A stretch of DNA of 64,000 nucleotides, taken from Planococcus sp. MER TA 32b. Lineage in GTDB: Bacteria; Bacillota; Bacilli; Bacillales_A; Planococcaceae. Location of the stretch: positions 434,001-498,000 of the forward strand of contig JAMCAN010000001.1 of assembly GCA_023715185.1 (NCBI GenBank), written 5' to 3'. The notes below the pieces were generated by a model, which did no database searches, had not been told where the DNA came from, and saw only the letters and a list, made by a program, of their open reading frames with translations. The position numbers were made by a program, and so were the translations under genes. Shown in pieces: positions 1 through 7,319 of this stretch (its first letter is position 1; the number at the start of each line of letters is the position of its first letter).

Positions 1-100
1 TTTCTCCTTCGCTGCTGTTGTTTGTCTGGAAACCGGCACAGGCACTGAGCGCCAAAGTTGTGCTAGTCAGGATCAATAAGGGCATGCGTAATTTTTTCAT
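1..100 (-). CDS. Lipoprotein, N-terminal part only (runs off window start)
   Basis: Only the first 33 codons are in the window. They begin with Lys-Lys, a hydrophobic stretch and a lipobox Leu-Ser-Ala-Cys (cysteine near residue 20), followed by a Gly/Asn/Ser/Glu-rich linker. This is the pattern of a Gram-positive secreted lipoprotein anchored to the membrane by diacylglycerol. An AGGAG ribosome site precedes the ATG at 98-100. The gene is divergent from an MsmX-type sugar ABC ATPase, so a solute-binding protein is one possibility, but nothing in the visible residues identifies the ligand or family. Confidence 0.75.
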   Translation of the reverse strand, partial: MKKLRMPLLILTSTTLALSACAGFQTNNSSEGE

Positions 101-145
101 TTGCTCAACACTCCTTTTATTAACTTTGATTGAAATTCTGAAAAA

Positions 146-162
146 ACTTCGACTTCCGAAGT
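146..162. promoter_or_regulatory. Small inverted repeat in divergent intergenic region
   Basis: ACTTCG and CGAAGT are separated by 5 nt in the 251-bp gap between the lipoprotein gene and the ABC ATPase. It could be an operator or a chance palindrome. The rest of the gap is A+T rich. Confidence 0.25.
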
Positions 163-292
163 GATGGTCCTAAGACTTTCTTTACAGAAAAGTGATGTAA
201 CTCTTTCAGAAATTATGACAAATTAACTAAAAATTCAATTTACTTATTAAGTAGGAGTATACATCACTTCTGCTTGCTTTTCCAACCCGGAT

Positions 293-320
293 TTGTAATT
301 TACAAATAACTCTCTATAAT
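293..320 (+). promoter_or_regulatory. Sigma-A-type promoter of the MsmX-like ATPase with overlapping palindrome
   Basis: TTGTAA (293-298), 16 nt, then a perfect TATAAT (315-320), 31 nt before the ATG. The -35 lies inside a perfect 8+1+8 palindrome at 291-307 (ATTTGTAA / TTACAAAT), positioned where a bound repressor would block RNA polymerase. Confidence 0.6.
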
Positions 321-351
321 TAAAATAAAAATGAGTTAAGGGGAGTCGCAA

Positions 352-1482
352 ATGGCTGAGATAAAAATCAATAATCTGGGTAAAAGATATGATAAAGGTG
401 CTTTAGCTGTGACCGATTTTAATCTTCACATAAAAGATGAGGAATTCATCGTATTTGTCGGACCGTCCGGCTGTGGTAAATCAACTACATTGCGGATGAT
501 TGCGGGGCTGGAAGAAATTACGGAAGGCGAATTCTTCATCGACGGCAAACGCATGAATGATGTTGAACCAAAAGAACGGGATATTGCGATGGTTTTTCAG
601 AACTATGCTTTATATCCCCATATGACAGTTTATGAAAACATGGCTTTTGGACTAAAATTAAGGAAATTCAAGAAGTCTGAAATAAAACAGCGTGTCGAAG
701 AGGCGGCCAAAATCCTGGGCCTCGAAGATTATCTGAACCGGAAACCGAAAGCATTGTCAGGCGGTCAGCGCCAGCGTGTCGCTCTGGGCCGTGCGATTGT
801 GCGCGATGCAAAAGTGTTCCTCATGGATGAGCCTTTATCAAACCTGGACGCCAAACTGCGTGTGCAGATGCGGGCGGAAATCGCCAAATTGCATCAGCGC
901 CTCAAAACGACAACGATTTATGTCACACACGACCAGACAGAGGCGATGACGATGGCCACCCGGATTGTCATTCTGAAAGACGGTGTCATTCAACAGGTGG
1001 GCACGCCGAAAGAAGTTTACGATTTTCCGGCCAATCGCTTCGTAGGCGGCTTTATCGGATCGCCTGCCATGAACTTCTTCGAAGGAAAAATTTCCAATGG
1101 AAACTTTCTGGTCGATGATAAATCAGTCGCGATTCCCCCTGAAACAGCGGATCTGCTGAAAGACCTTGGCTACGACGGCAAGCCGATCGCCCTTGGAATC
1201 CGTCCGGAACATATCCATGTAAACAATGAAGATCTGAGCGGTGTGCCGGCAAGCGAATTCGAAGCTGAAATCACAGTGTCGGAACTGACTGGGGCGGAAA
1301 CGATCCTGTACGCCGTCTATGCCAATCAGGAGTTCATCGCCCGTGTTGATGCGGACACGCCAATTGAAGCGGGCCACACCGCGACACTGGCTTTCGACAT
1401 GTCGCATGTGCATTTCTTCGATATCGAAACAGGTGAACGTTTAAAAGCCGCGGAACTGCAAGCGGCTGCAGAAACCGTATAA
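352..1482 (+). CDS. msmX: Sugar ABC transporter ATP-binding protein, MsmX/UgpC type
   Basis: Protein of 376 aa. It is a cytoplasmic ATPase that powers carbohydrate ABC importers. Walker A GPSGCGKST is near residue 38, Q-loop (FQNYALYP) near 82, signature LSGGQRQR near 134 and Walker B FLMDEPLSNLD near 155. The C-terminal third is a TOBE-type regulatory domain, as in the MalK/UgpC/MsmX subgroup. An AAGGGGAG ribosome site precedes the ATG. No permease genes adjoin it, which fits the known role of MsmX in B. subtilis as a shared ATPase serving several sugar importers. Family assignment is firm; the exact transporters served cannot be told from the sequence. Confidence 0.92.
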   Translation: MAEIKINNLGKRYDKGALAVTDFNLHIKDEEFIVFVGPSGCGKSTTLRMIAGLEEITEGEFFIDGKRMNDVEPKERDIAMVFQNYALYPHMTVYENMAFGLKLRKFKKSEIKQRVEEAAKILGLEDYLNRKPKALSGGQRQRVALGRAIVRDAKVFLMDEPLSNLDAKLRVQMRAEIAKLHQRLKTTTIYVTHDQTEAMTMATRIVILKDGVIQQVGTPKEVYDFPANRFVGGFIGSPAMNFFEGKISNGNFLVDDKSVAIPPETADLLKDLGYDGKPIALGIRPEHIHVNNEDLSGVPASEFEAEITVSELTGAETILYAVYANQEFIARVDADTPIEAGHTATLAFDMSHVHFFDIETGERLKAAELQAAAETV

Positions 1483-1494
1483 TTTTTTGCAATG

Positions 1495-1522
1495 GCCATT
1501 CCTTTTATGGGGAATGGCTTTT
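1495..1522 (+). terminator. Rho-independent terminator after msmX
   Basis: GCCATTCC and GGAATGGC form an 8-bp stem with an 8-nt loop, followed by TTTTATT. Confidence 0.8.
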
Positions 1523-1584
1523 ATTCATTTCTGGGAAAAATTCAGCTGTCAGAAAAAGAATTTTCTAACAATAAGGCGTGTCGT

Positions 1585-1609
1585 GTTTAGATTTTATTCT
1601 TTAGGGAAA
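1585..1609 (+). promoter_or_regulatory. Sigma-B-like promoter upstream of the UPF0180-YtxH gene
   Basis: GTTTAG, 13-nt spacer, GGGAAA, with the -10 ending 41 nt before the chosen ATG. It matches the B. subtilis sigma-B pattern (GTTTAA, 12-15 nt, GGGWAW). The same arrangement and distance recur at 7257, 20200, 48600 and 49620. Confidence 0.6.
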
Positions 1610-1650
1610 ATAAAGTAATAGACATTTTTGGAAAAGGAGTGGTGATCTTA

Positions 1651-2466
1651 ATGGTAAAAATCGCAGTTGAAGAACCGTTTACATCCGTGCAGCAAGCATT
1701 AGTGAAAAAAGGGTATAAAGCAGTAATGCTGGAGGATAAAACCGATGCCACAAGCTATGATTGTGTCGTTGTCCGCGACAAAGAAGATTTTGCTGATTTC
1801 CATATGAACGCACCATTAGTGGAAGCGAAAGGCCGTACGCTTTTCGAAATCATCGAAGAAGTTGAAGAGCGCCTGGTGCGCAGCGGTAAAATCATGCCTC
1901 CATCTCCAATTACATCGGATAACAAATCGGGCGGCGGTGGATTTATCGCCGGAGCAGCGACTGGCGCATTGATTGGCGCAGCTGCCGGTTTAATGCTGGC
2001 ACCGAAGAGCGGCAAAGATCTCCAGCAAACCGTGAAAGATAAAGCCGCTGAAATGAAAGAGAAGAAAGAAGAAAAAGCTCAAGCGAAATCGAAAGAAGAT
2101 TCCGGTCCAGGCAAAATGGATCAGGTTAAAGAGAAAGTCGGCCAGGTTAAAGAGAAAACAAGCGGCGTGACTGAAAAAGCAAAAGGCAAAGCCGATGAGC
2201 TGAAAGCGAAGCGCGAAGAAAAGAAAGAAGATAAAGAGCTGAAGAAGCAACAGAAAGCTGTTGAAAAAGAAGCGAAAGAAGAAGAGAAAGCTAAAAAAGA
2301 ACATGAAAAAGCTGTGAAGCAAGCAGAAAAAGAAGAGAAGAAAGCGGAAAAAGAAGAGAAGAAAGAAAGCGGCGGCATCGAAGTCGTTGAATTCGGCAGC
2401 TCAGCTGTTGAAAAAAATGACGGCGGCGATGTTAACATCCATCCTGCCGGCAAAGATAAGAAATAA
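1651..2466 (+). CDS. UPF0180 (YkuS-like) / YtxH-like fusion with charged C-terminal tail
   Basis: Protein of 271 aa. Residues 1-80 (MVKIAVEEPF...VQQAL) resemble the small UPF0180/YkuS family. Residues 96-125 contain a Gly/Ala-rich hydrophobic segment ending in LMLAPKSG, the hallmark of YtxH-type general stress proteins. The rest is almost entirely Lys, Glu and Ala, predicted coiled-coil or disordered. A longer GTG start at 1639 is possible, but AAGGAG at 1634-1639 is correctly spaced only for ATG 1651. In B. subtilis ytxH is sigma-B controlled, and a sigma-B-like promoter lies just upstream here. Molecular function is unknown; joining these two families in one chain is unusual. Confidence 0.85.
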   Translation: MVKIAVEEPFTSVQQALVKKGYKAVMLEDKTDATSYDCVVVRDKEDFADFHMNAPLVEAKGRTLFEIIEEVEERLVRSGKIMPPSPITSDNKSGGGGFIAGAATGALIGAAAGLMLAPKSGKDLQQTVKDKAAEMKEKKEEKAQAKSKEDSGPGKMDQVKEKVGQVKEKTSGVTEKAKGKADELKAKREEKKEDKELKKQQKAVEKEAKEEEKAKKEHEKAVKQAEKEEKKAEKEEKKESGGIEVVEFGSSAVEKNDGGDVNIHPAGKDKK

Positions 2467-2472
2467 TGATGA

Positions 2473-2506
2473 AACCGGCGCCTCCTGATGGGGGCGCTGG
2501 TTTTTT
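2473..2506 (+). terminator. Rho-independent terminator after the YtxH fusion
   Basis: ACCGGCGCC pairs with GGGCGCTGGT across a short loop, followed by a run of six T. Confidence 0.85.
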
Positions 2507-2556
2507 AATGTTGTCTAATTAACGGGGAAATGGTTGATTTTTGTATGGAATTTATT

Positions 2557-2609
2557 TATGCCCAACTTGGCACGTTATATGCCCAACTTCTGTAGATATA
2601 TGCCCAACT
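2557..2609. repeat. Three-copy TATGCCCAACT array, exact 21-bp period
   Basis: TATGCCCAACT occurs at 2557, 2578 and 2599. The 10 nt between copies differ each time. The array abuts the 3' end of the NERD gene on the other strand. Two helical turns per unit would place all cores on one face of the DNA. Confidence 0.85.
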
Positions 2610-2612
2610 CAC

Positions 2613-3554
2613 TTATAATCGGTATATTGAGCCTTTGCGTGAGCCGGATTTTTTCAATTCCATGCCACCTAACAATCGTGTCACCAACCTTCGATCATCC
2701 ACACACAAAATCTCACGCCCCAGCCGGTTCGTCATGGGCTCGCCGGTCAGCAGGAACCAATCGCGGATGGTCCGGACGTGAGCGTTTTTATCCAAAACGC
2801 CACAGCTCGGGCAACGCCAATTGCCATAGCGCCGCACCATGCCGATCCGGTCGCATGCCGCACACCAGACGCCGCGGCGCATCGCGGCAATTGGATATCT
2901 TGGATTGTCACAGATTGGCTTTGGCGTAAAATGGACAAGCGCAGCAATCATCATGTCTCCGAGCGCCTTCATTTCATCCGGATTTAAAATAGCTTTCTCC
3001 ACAGGGAGCGTGTGCAGAAAACGCGGGACCTGGTGGGAGAAGAGGATGGGCTGCGACGCCGGAACATTTTCAGCGATTTGTTTGGAATAGGAAAGCACCA
3101 GCACAGAGCGCGCCGGAAACAGAATCTCCCGCTCTCTCAGCCACTCTTCCAGCAGCCATTCATTTTCAGCCATCTGTTCGAGCGGGGATTTCCGGCCGAT
3201 GACGGTTCCGTCTTCCTTCATCTGCAGCATCTGAACAGGGTGGCTGTTAAAAAGCATGCGGCCATTCATATTCTTCACTTCGAACATGTAGATTCCCCAT
3301 TGCGTAATCATCACTGAATCCATCTGGAATATGCGGAACGATTTCAATCTGACGTCGTGCAGCATCAGATGTGGAAACGTCACCCGGCTCGCCGCGTAAT
3401 AATGGTCGAAACGCTCTTCGCCGGCTTGCCCGGCAACTTCCGCGTAATAATCCTTTTCGGCTTGCCCGTACTGCGCATGCCGTTTTGGCAGCCGCCGCAG
3501 CACTGTTTCCAACTCCTCTTTAGTTCGCGATTTCTCACGTTCTTTCCAGATCAC
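2613..3554 (-). CDS. NERD domain (nuclease-related) protein with zinc ribbon
   Basis: Protein of 313 aa from GTG 3554. The first 190 residues fit the NERD domain: an N-terminal ETVLRRLP helix and a core FEVKNMNGR strand with the acidic and Lys residues of the restriction-endonuclease-like fold. The C-terminal part carries a zinc ribbon, CAAC then CPSC about 16 residues later. NERD proteins are predicted nucleases or DNA-processing factors of unsettled function. The longest frame starts at GTG 3599, but AGAGGG at 3561-3566 favours GTG 3554, which also matches the usual family N-terminus. ATG 3560 is an alternative. It stands alone, convergent with the YtxH fusion. Confidence 0.8.
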   Translation of the reverse strand: MIWKEREKSRTKEELETVLRRLPKRHAQYGQAEKDYYAEVAGQAGEERFDHYYAASRVTFPHLMLHDVRLKSFRIFQMDSVMITQWGIYMFEVKNMNGRMLFNSHPVQMLQMKEDGTVIGRKSPLEQMAENEWLLEEWLREREILFPARSVLVLSYSKQIAENVPASQPILFSHQVPRFLHTLPVEKAILNPDEMKALGDMMIAALVHFTPKPICDNPRYPIAAMRRGVWCAACDRIGMVRRYGNWRCPSCGVLDKNAHVRTIRDWFLLTGEPMTNRLGREILCVDDRRLVTRLLGGMELKKSGSRKGSIYRL

Positions 3555-3668
3555 CGGCATCCCTCTTTTTTGATTTGAACATACCATTAAGCCCAGCACT
3601 TGCCCATACTTTCATTTAAAATAAAAATTTGATCGCCGTATAGGCGCCAAAAATGAAATTTGGCCAAT

Positions 3669-3700
3669 AAAAAATGCACCGCCCATGACGGGCAGGTGCA
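3669..3700 (-). terminator. Terminator of the UMF1-type MFS gene
   Basis: On the minus strand TGCACC-T-GCCC pairs with GGGC-G-GTGCA around a 5-nt loop, followed by TTTTTTATT. It lies 8 nt past the stop codon. Confidence 0.8.
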
Positions 3701-3708
3701 TAAATTTC

Positions 3709-4989
3709 TTAAGATTCCAAAGCAACTTCATCAACGGGCTCGTGCGGTTCCGGTTCCGGCACACGCGACAGGACGATCAGTCCGATGATGAAGAGTATGA
3801 CCAGGCTGAAGACGCCGAAGCGGGAGTCGCCGGTCAATTGCGCGGTGACGGCAACCAAGATCGGTCCCATGATAGCGGCGAATTTCCCGAAGACGTTATA
3901 GAAACCGAAGAACTCGTTTGAATTCTCTTTCGGCACGAGCTTGCCGAAGTAGGAGCGGCTCAAGGCCTGAATGCCGCCCTGGCTGGAAGCGACCAGCATC
4001 GCGAGAACCCAGAAGTCGCCGATCGTTTCCATGAACATGGCGTAAATACAGACGACAATATAGACGCAAATGCCGACATACAGCATCTTTTTGCCGGTAA
4101 AGCGGTCAGCGAGGCGGCCATAAAGAAGTGCGAACGGCGCAGCGACGACTTGCGTTGCGAACAGGACGATCAGCAAACTGGTCGAAGTGAGGCCTAAATC
4201 AGTTCCATATGCGGTCGACATGGCGATAATCGTGCCAACGCCATCAATATAGAAGAAGTAAGCGATCAGGAACAGAACGATGGCGCGGTATTGGCGAATT
4301 TCCTTCAATGTCTTGCCAAGGCGCTTGAAACTTTGCCCGACCGGATTTGGTTCCCGTTTAATGAAATATCGCTGATGGACATTTTTGAACATCGGGATCG
4401 AGAAGCAGATCCACCAGACAGCTGTAATCAAAAAGGCGACGCGGCTCGCGTTGGTGACGGATAATGGAAGCACTCCGTTTTGCGCTAAAAGGATGATGGC
4501 AATTGAAATGATGAATGGAATGGTGGAACCGATATAACCGAGTCCATAGCCGAATGAAGAAACGCGGTTCATGCGTTTTTCCGATGCGACGTCTACGATA
4601 AACGCATCGTAAAAAAGGTTGGAGCCTGTCGCGCCGAGTGCTGCGAATATATAGCAGACCAGCATCAGCAGCCAGTTATCGCTTGGCACAAAAGCCAGCA
4701 TCGCGGTCGACACCGTGCCTAACAGGAAGAATGCTGTGAAGAATTTCTTCTTCATTCCTTCGTAATCAGCGATAGTTCCAAGAATCGGTCCGATCATCGC
4801 CAGGATGAATGTAAAAATTGCAATGGTATAGCCGAGATAGGCGGTGGAATCGGATAAACTGACCCCCGCATCCGTCGCGGCAGCTTTATAATAGAGCGGA
4901 AAGACGGCCGTTGTGATAATGATCGAATAGGCCGAGCTGCCCCAGTCATACAACGCCCAGCTTTTTTCTGTCTTCGTGAACTTTTTCAT
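3709..4989 (-). CDS. MFS permease, UMF1 / Atg22-like family
   Basis: Protein of 426 aa with about 12 hydrophobic segments. The N-terminus KSWALYDWGSSAYS is diagnostic of the UMF1 (Atg22-like) MFS branch, to which B. subtilis YxiO belongs. The substrate is not established; in yeast Atg22 exports amino acids from the vacuole. The longest frame adds 21 residues, but AAGGGG and AGGAG upstream of the ATG at 4987-4989 support the shorter start. It is divergent from exoA. The C-terminus is acidic (PEPEPHEPVDEVALES). Confidence 0.88.
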   Translation of the reverse strand: MKKFTKTEKSWALYDWGSSAYSIIITTAVFPLYYKAAATDAGVSLSDSTAYLGYTIAIFTFILAMIGPILGTIADYEGMKKKFFTAFFLLGTVSTAMLAFVPSDNWLLMLVCYIFAALGATGSNLFYDAFIVDVASEKRMNRVSSFGYGLGYIGSTIPFIISIAIILLAQNGVLPLSVTNASRVAFLITAVWWICFSIPMFKNVHQRYFIKREPNPVGQSFKRLGKTLKEIRQYRAIVLFLIAYFFYIDGVGTIIAMSTAYGTDLGLTSTSLLIVLFATQVVAAPFALLYGRLADRFTGKKMLYVGICVYIVVCIYAMFMETIGDFWVLAMLVASSQGGIQALSRSYFGKLVPKENSNEFFGFYNVFGKFAAIMGPILVAVTAQLTGDSRFGVFSLVILFIIGLIVLSRVPEPEPHEPVDEVALES

Positions 4990-5115
4990 CTCCTGATTCC
5001 CCTTAGTGAATGATAATTTTATTGTACAAGAACTGCGGAGGAAAAGAATCATTTTTGGAAATATTTACTGAAATTTTACATAATTTAAAGCTGAAGGGTA
5101 ATAAAACATCATCAT

Positions 5116-5144
5116 TTGAGCCGTGCCTTCCATTCCGGTACACT
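5116..5144 (+). promoter_or_regulatory. Sigma-A-type promoter of exoA
   Basis: TTGAGC, 17-nt spacer, TACACT, ending 32 nt before the TTG start of exoA. Confidence 0.55.
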
Positions 5145-5176
5145 GATAACAGATTGCGAAATGAGGAGAATGGCTT

Positions 5177-5929
5177 TTGAAAATGATTTCATGGAACGTC
5201 AACGGGCTGCGCGCTGTCGTGAAAAAAGGCTTTATGGAGTTTTTCGAAGCAGAGGACGCAGACATATTCTGCCTGCAGGAGATCAAATTGCAGGAAGGGC
5301 AAATTGAGATGGATCTTCCCGGATATCATCTTTTCTGGAATTACGCGGAAAGGAAAGGCTATTCAGGGACGGCGATTTTTACAAAATACGAACCGCTTTC
5401 TGTAAGGTACGGCATCAACCATGCGAACCATGAAAGCGAAGGGCGCGCGATCACTCTGGAATTCGAAGACTTCTACTTGGTGAATGTCTATACGCCGAAC
5501 TCCCAGCACGGATTGCTGCGCCTCGGTTTTCGTCTTGAATGGGAAGAGGCGGTGCTCGATTACCTCAAGGAACTCGACATCCGGAAGCCGGTCATTCTGT
5601 GCGGCGACTTGAATGTGGCGCATCAGGAAATCGATTTGAAGAACCCGAAGGCGAATCTGAAAAATTCGGGGTTCACGCCGGAAGAGCGCGGGAAGATGTC
5701 GGAATTTCTGGCAAGCGGCTTCACGGATTCGTTCCGTTATTTCCATCCTGATATGAGCGGAGCCTATACCTGGTGGTCATACCGCACCAATTGCCGGCCG
5801 CGGAACATCGGATGGCGCATCGATTATTTCATCGTTTCCGACCGCTTGGCACCGAAAATGAAACAGGCGAAGATCCATAAGGATATTCTGGGATCCGACC
5901 ATTGCCCGATTGAACTCCAACTGAAATGA
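5177..5929 (+). CDS. exoA: Exodeoxyribonuclease III / AP endonuclease
   Basis: Protein of 250 aa. It cleaves the backbone 5' of abasic sites and degrades duplex DNA 3'-5' during base excision repair. The exo III signatures are complete: ISWNVNGLRA at the N-terminus, LQEIKL with the metal-binding Glu, CGDLNVAH with the catalytic Asp, WRIDYF, and the terminal SDHCPI with the catalytic His. Start is TTG 5177, two codons ahead of an ATG, because AGGAG (5163-5167) is 9 nt away and the resulting MKMISWNVNG matches B. subtilis ExoA. Single-gene unit ending in a terminator shared with the convergent gene. Confidence 0.95.
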   Translation: MKMISWNVNGLRAVVKKGFMEFFEAEDADIFCLQEIKLQEGQIEMDLPGYHLFWNYAERKGYSGTAIFTKYEPLSVRYGINHANHESEGRAITLEFEDFYLVNVYTPNSQHGLLRLGFRLEWEEAVLDYLKELDIRKPVILCGDLNVAHQEIDLKNPKANLKNSGFTPEERGKMSEFLASGFTDSFRYFHPDMSGAYTWWSYRTNCRPRNIGWRIDYFIVSDRLAPKMKQAKIHKDILGSDHCPIELQLK

Positions 5930-5965
5930 AAAGAGCGTCCGGAGATATTTTCCGGACGCTCTTTT
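5928..5965. terminator. Bidirectional terminator between exoA and the glycerophosphotransferase gene
   Basis: AAAAGAGCGTCCGGA pairs perfectly with TCCGGACGCTCTTTT. T runs follow on both strands, and the two genes converge on it. Confidence 0.9.
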
Positions 5966-5968
5966 CAT

Positions 5969-7246
5969 TTAGATCCCTATGACGTGCTTGGCCAAACGCT
6001 CGCAATTGTTCTGGTCGAAATAGTCGATGTAGAGCGGCGCTTTCGGATACCACTCGTTCGTCGTGATATTTTCTTCGACGATTTTCTTGAGGTATTGGTA
6101 AACTTCTTCAAGCGAATCCGCTTTATAGCCATAGAGGTCTTTGTCGAGGCTCAGGTAAGTCCCGCGCCGCGCCATGTATTCCTCTTTATCAAACATGTTG
6201 AAGATGATGGGTTTATTGAGATAAAGGAAATCCCAGGAGACGCTTGTGATATCGGTGAGCAGCATGTCATTTTCGACAATGGCTTTTTCAATGGAGGCAT
6301 GGTTGAAATCCTGGAATTCGATGCCGCTTTCCGGATGGTCCAGGCCGGCAAAGTGCTTTTCGAACTTTCGCATGAACGGATGCAGTGCGACGCGCATATG
6401 CAGATCGTTTTCGGAAATCAGTTTGCGTATGCCTTCGTGGCTTACAAGTCCAAGCGTATTGTTGAAATAATCGCTTTCGACGAATTCCTCTTCAGTCAAA
6501 TCGAAAAGCCATTCACGCCAAGTCATCATCATTAAAATCTTACGGACTTGCGGCGCAGGCTGATTTGTCTGGAAACGGTCGAAACGAGGGAATCCGGTGA
6601 CGATCAGTTTATTCTCAGGAATCTCCCATTGATTTAGCTTCAAATCTTTTTCGTATTCAGAAGCGCAGTTAAAATAATCGGTCCGCGCCAATAAAGGAAC
6701 GTCTTCTTTTTGGATCAGGATCCTCTTGAACCCTTCGATTCCGTGGCTGACATGGGTGATGATCGTCTTCCGGTTAAGAAACAGGAATTTATCGACGGAT
6801 GGCGCGATGTCATACATCAGGGAATGGCCGTGGAATGAATAATCGGCTTTGAAGAAAAGGCGGTAGTTCCGGAAACTGCCGAGTGCGACAGCGTTGGAAA
6901 GCTGTTTATCCTGGGCGTAGGATTTCTTCGGGTCGTACATCCAATAAGCGGTTACTTTGTCCTGATGGTTCTCTGTCAGATATTTATGGAATACGGCCGC
7001 ATTGTCCTCGTATTTTTCGCCAAGGTTGCCGCCGACCAGAACGATTTTCTTATCACCTTTTTGGGTGGGGAAGAAAGAAAGTAAATAAGCTGCGGTAACT
7101 TTCAAAAATACTTTCAGGGGATCCAGTCTCCCTCTTTCTTTCAACTCGATGCTCATGTTCAGCCCTGCTTTCATATGTTGGTCTGTTTCTAATTTTTCCA
7201 CATCCCTGGCGCTTTGTCCATCTGCAGACAATTTTTCATTTTTCAT
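5969..7246 (-). CDS. CDP-glycerol glycerophosphotransferase family protein (TagB/TagF-like)
   Basis: Protein of up to 425 aa. Members transfer glycerol phosphate from CDP-glycerol to build or prime wall teichoic acid at the inner membrane face. Family features: a hydrophobic N-terminal helix (TAAYLLSFFP), the catalytic-type HVSHGIEGFKR, a second histidine (ALHPFMRKF) and the DITSVSWDFLYLNKPIIF block that binds the nucleotide. The length suits a single-domain TagB-like enzyme rather than the longer TagF polymerase. The start is uncertain: no strong ribosome site precedes ATG 7246, and ATG 7156 (MSIELKERG) behind GCAGGG is plausible. No other teichoic acid gene is nearby. Confidence 0.82.
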   Translation of the reverse strand: MKNEKLSADGQSARDVEKLETDQHMKAGLNMSIELKERGRLDPLKVFLKVTAAYLLSFFPTQKGDKKIVLVGGNLGEKYEDNAAVFHKYLTENHQDKVTAYWMYDPKKSYAQDKQLSNAVALGSFRNYRLFFKADYSFHGHSLMYDIAPSVDKFLFLNRKTIITHVSHGIEGFKRILIQKEDVPLLARTDYFNCASEYEKDLKLNQWEIPENKLIVTGFPRFDRFQTNQPAPQVRKILMMMTWREWLFDLTEEEFVESDYFNNTLGLVSHEGIRKLISENDLHMRVALHPFMRKFEKHFAGLDHPESGIEFQDFNHASIEKAIVENDMLLTDITSVSWDFLYLNKPIIFNMFDKEEYMARRGTYLSLDKDLYGYKADSLEEVYQYLKKIVEENITTNEWYPKAPLYIDYFDQNNCERLAKHVIGI

Positions 7247-7256
7247 TGAAATAGAG

Positions 7257-7281
7257 GTTTAATAACTTGGGAATTGGGAAG
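7257..7281 (+). promoter_or_regulatory. Sigma-B-like promoter of the catalase gene
   Basis: GTTTAA (perfect -35), 13-nt spacer, GGGAAG, ending 38 nt before the ATG. No PerR-type box (TTATAATNATTATAA) was seen, so general stress control fits better than peroxide sensing. Confidence 0.65.
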
Positions 7282-7319
7282 AGTATAAGGTGATACAAGA
7301 ATGTGGAGGAGGATTCAAT

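Noticed and set aside
1990-2453. Two long minus-strand frames rich in Phe and Ser
   Set aside because: They mirror the Lys/Glu-rich tail of the YtxH fusion; composition alone keeps these frames open.
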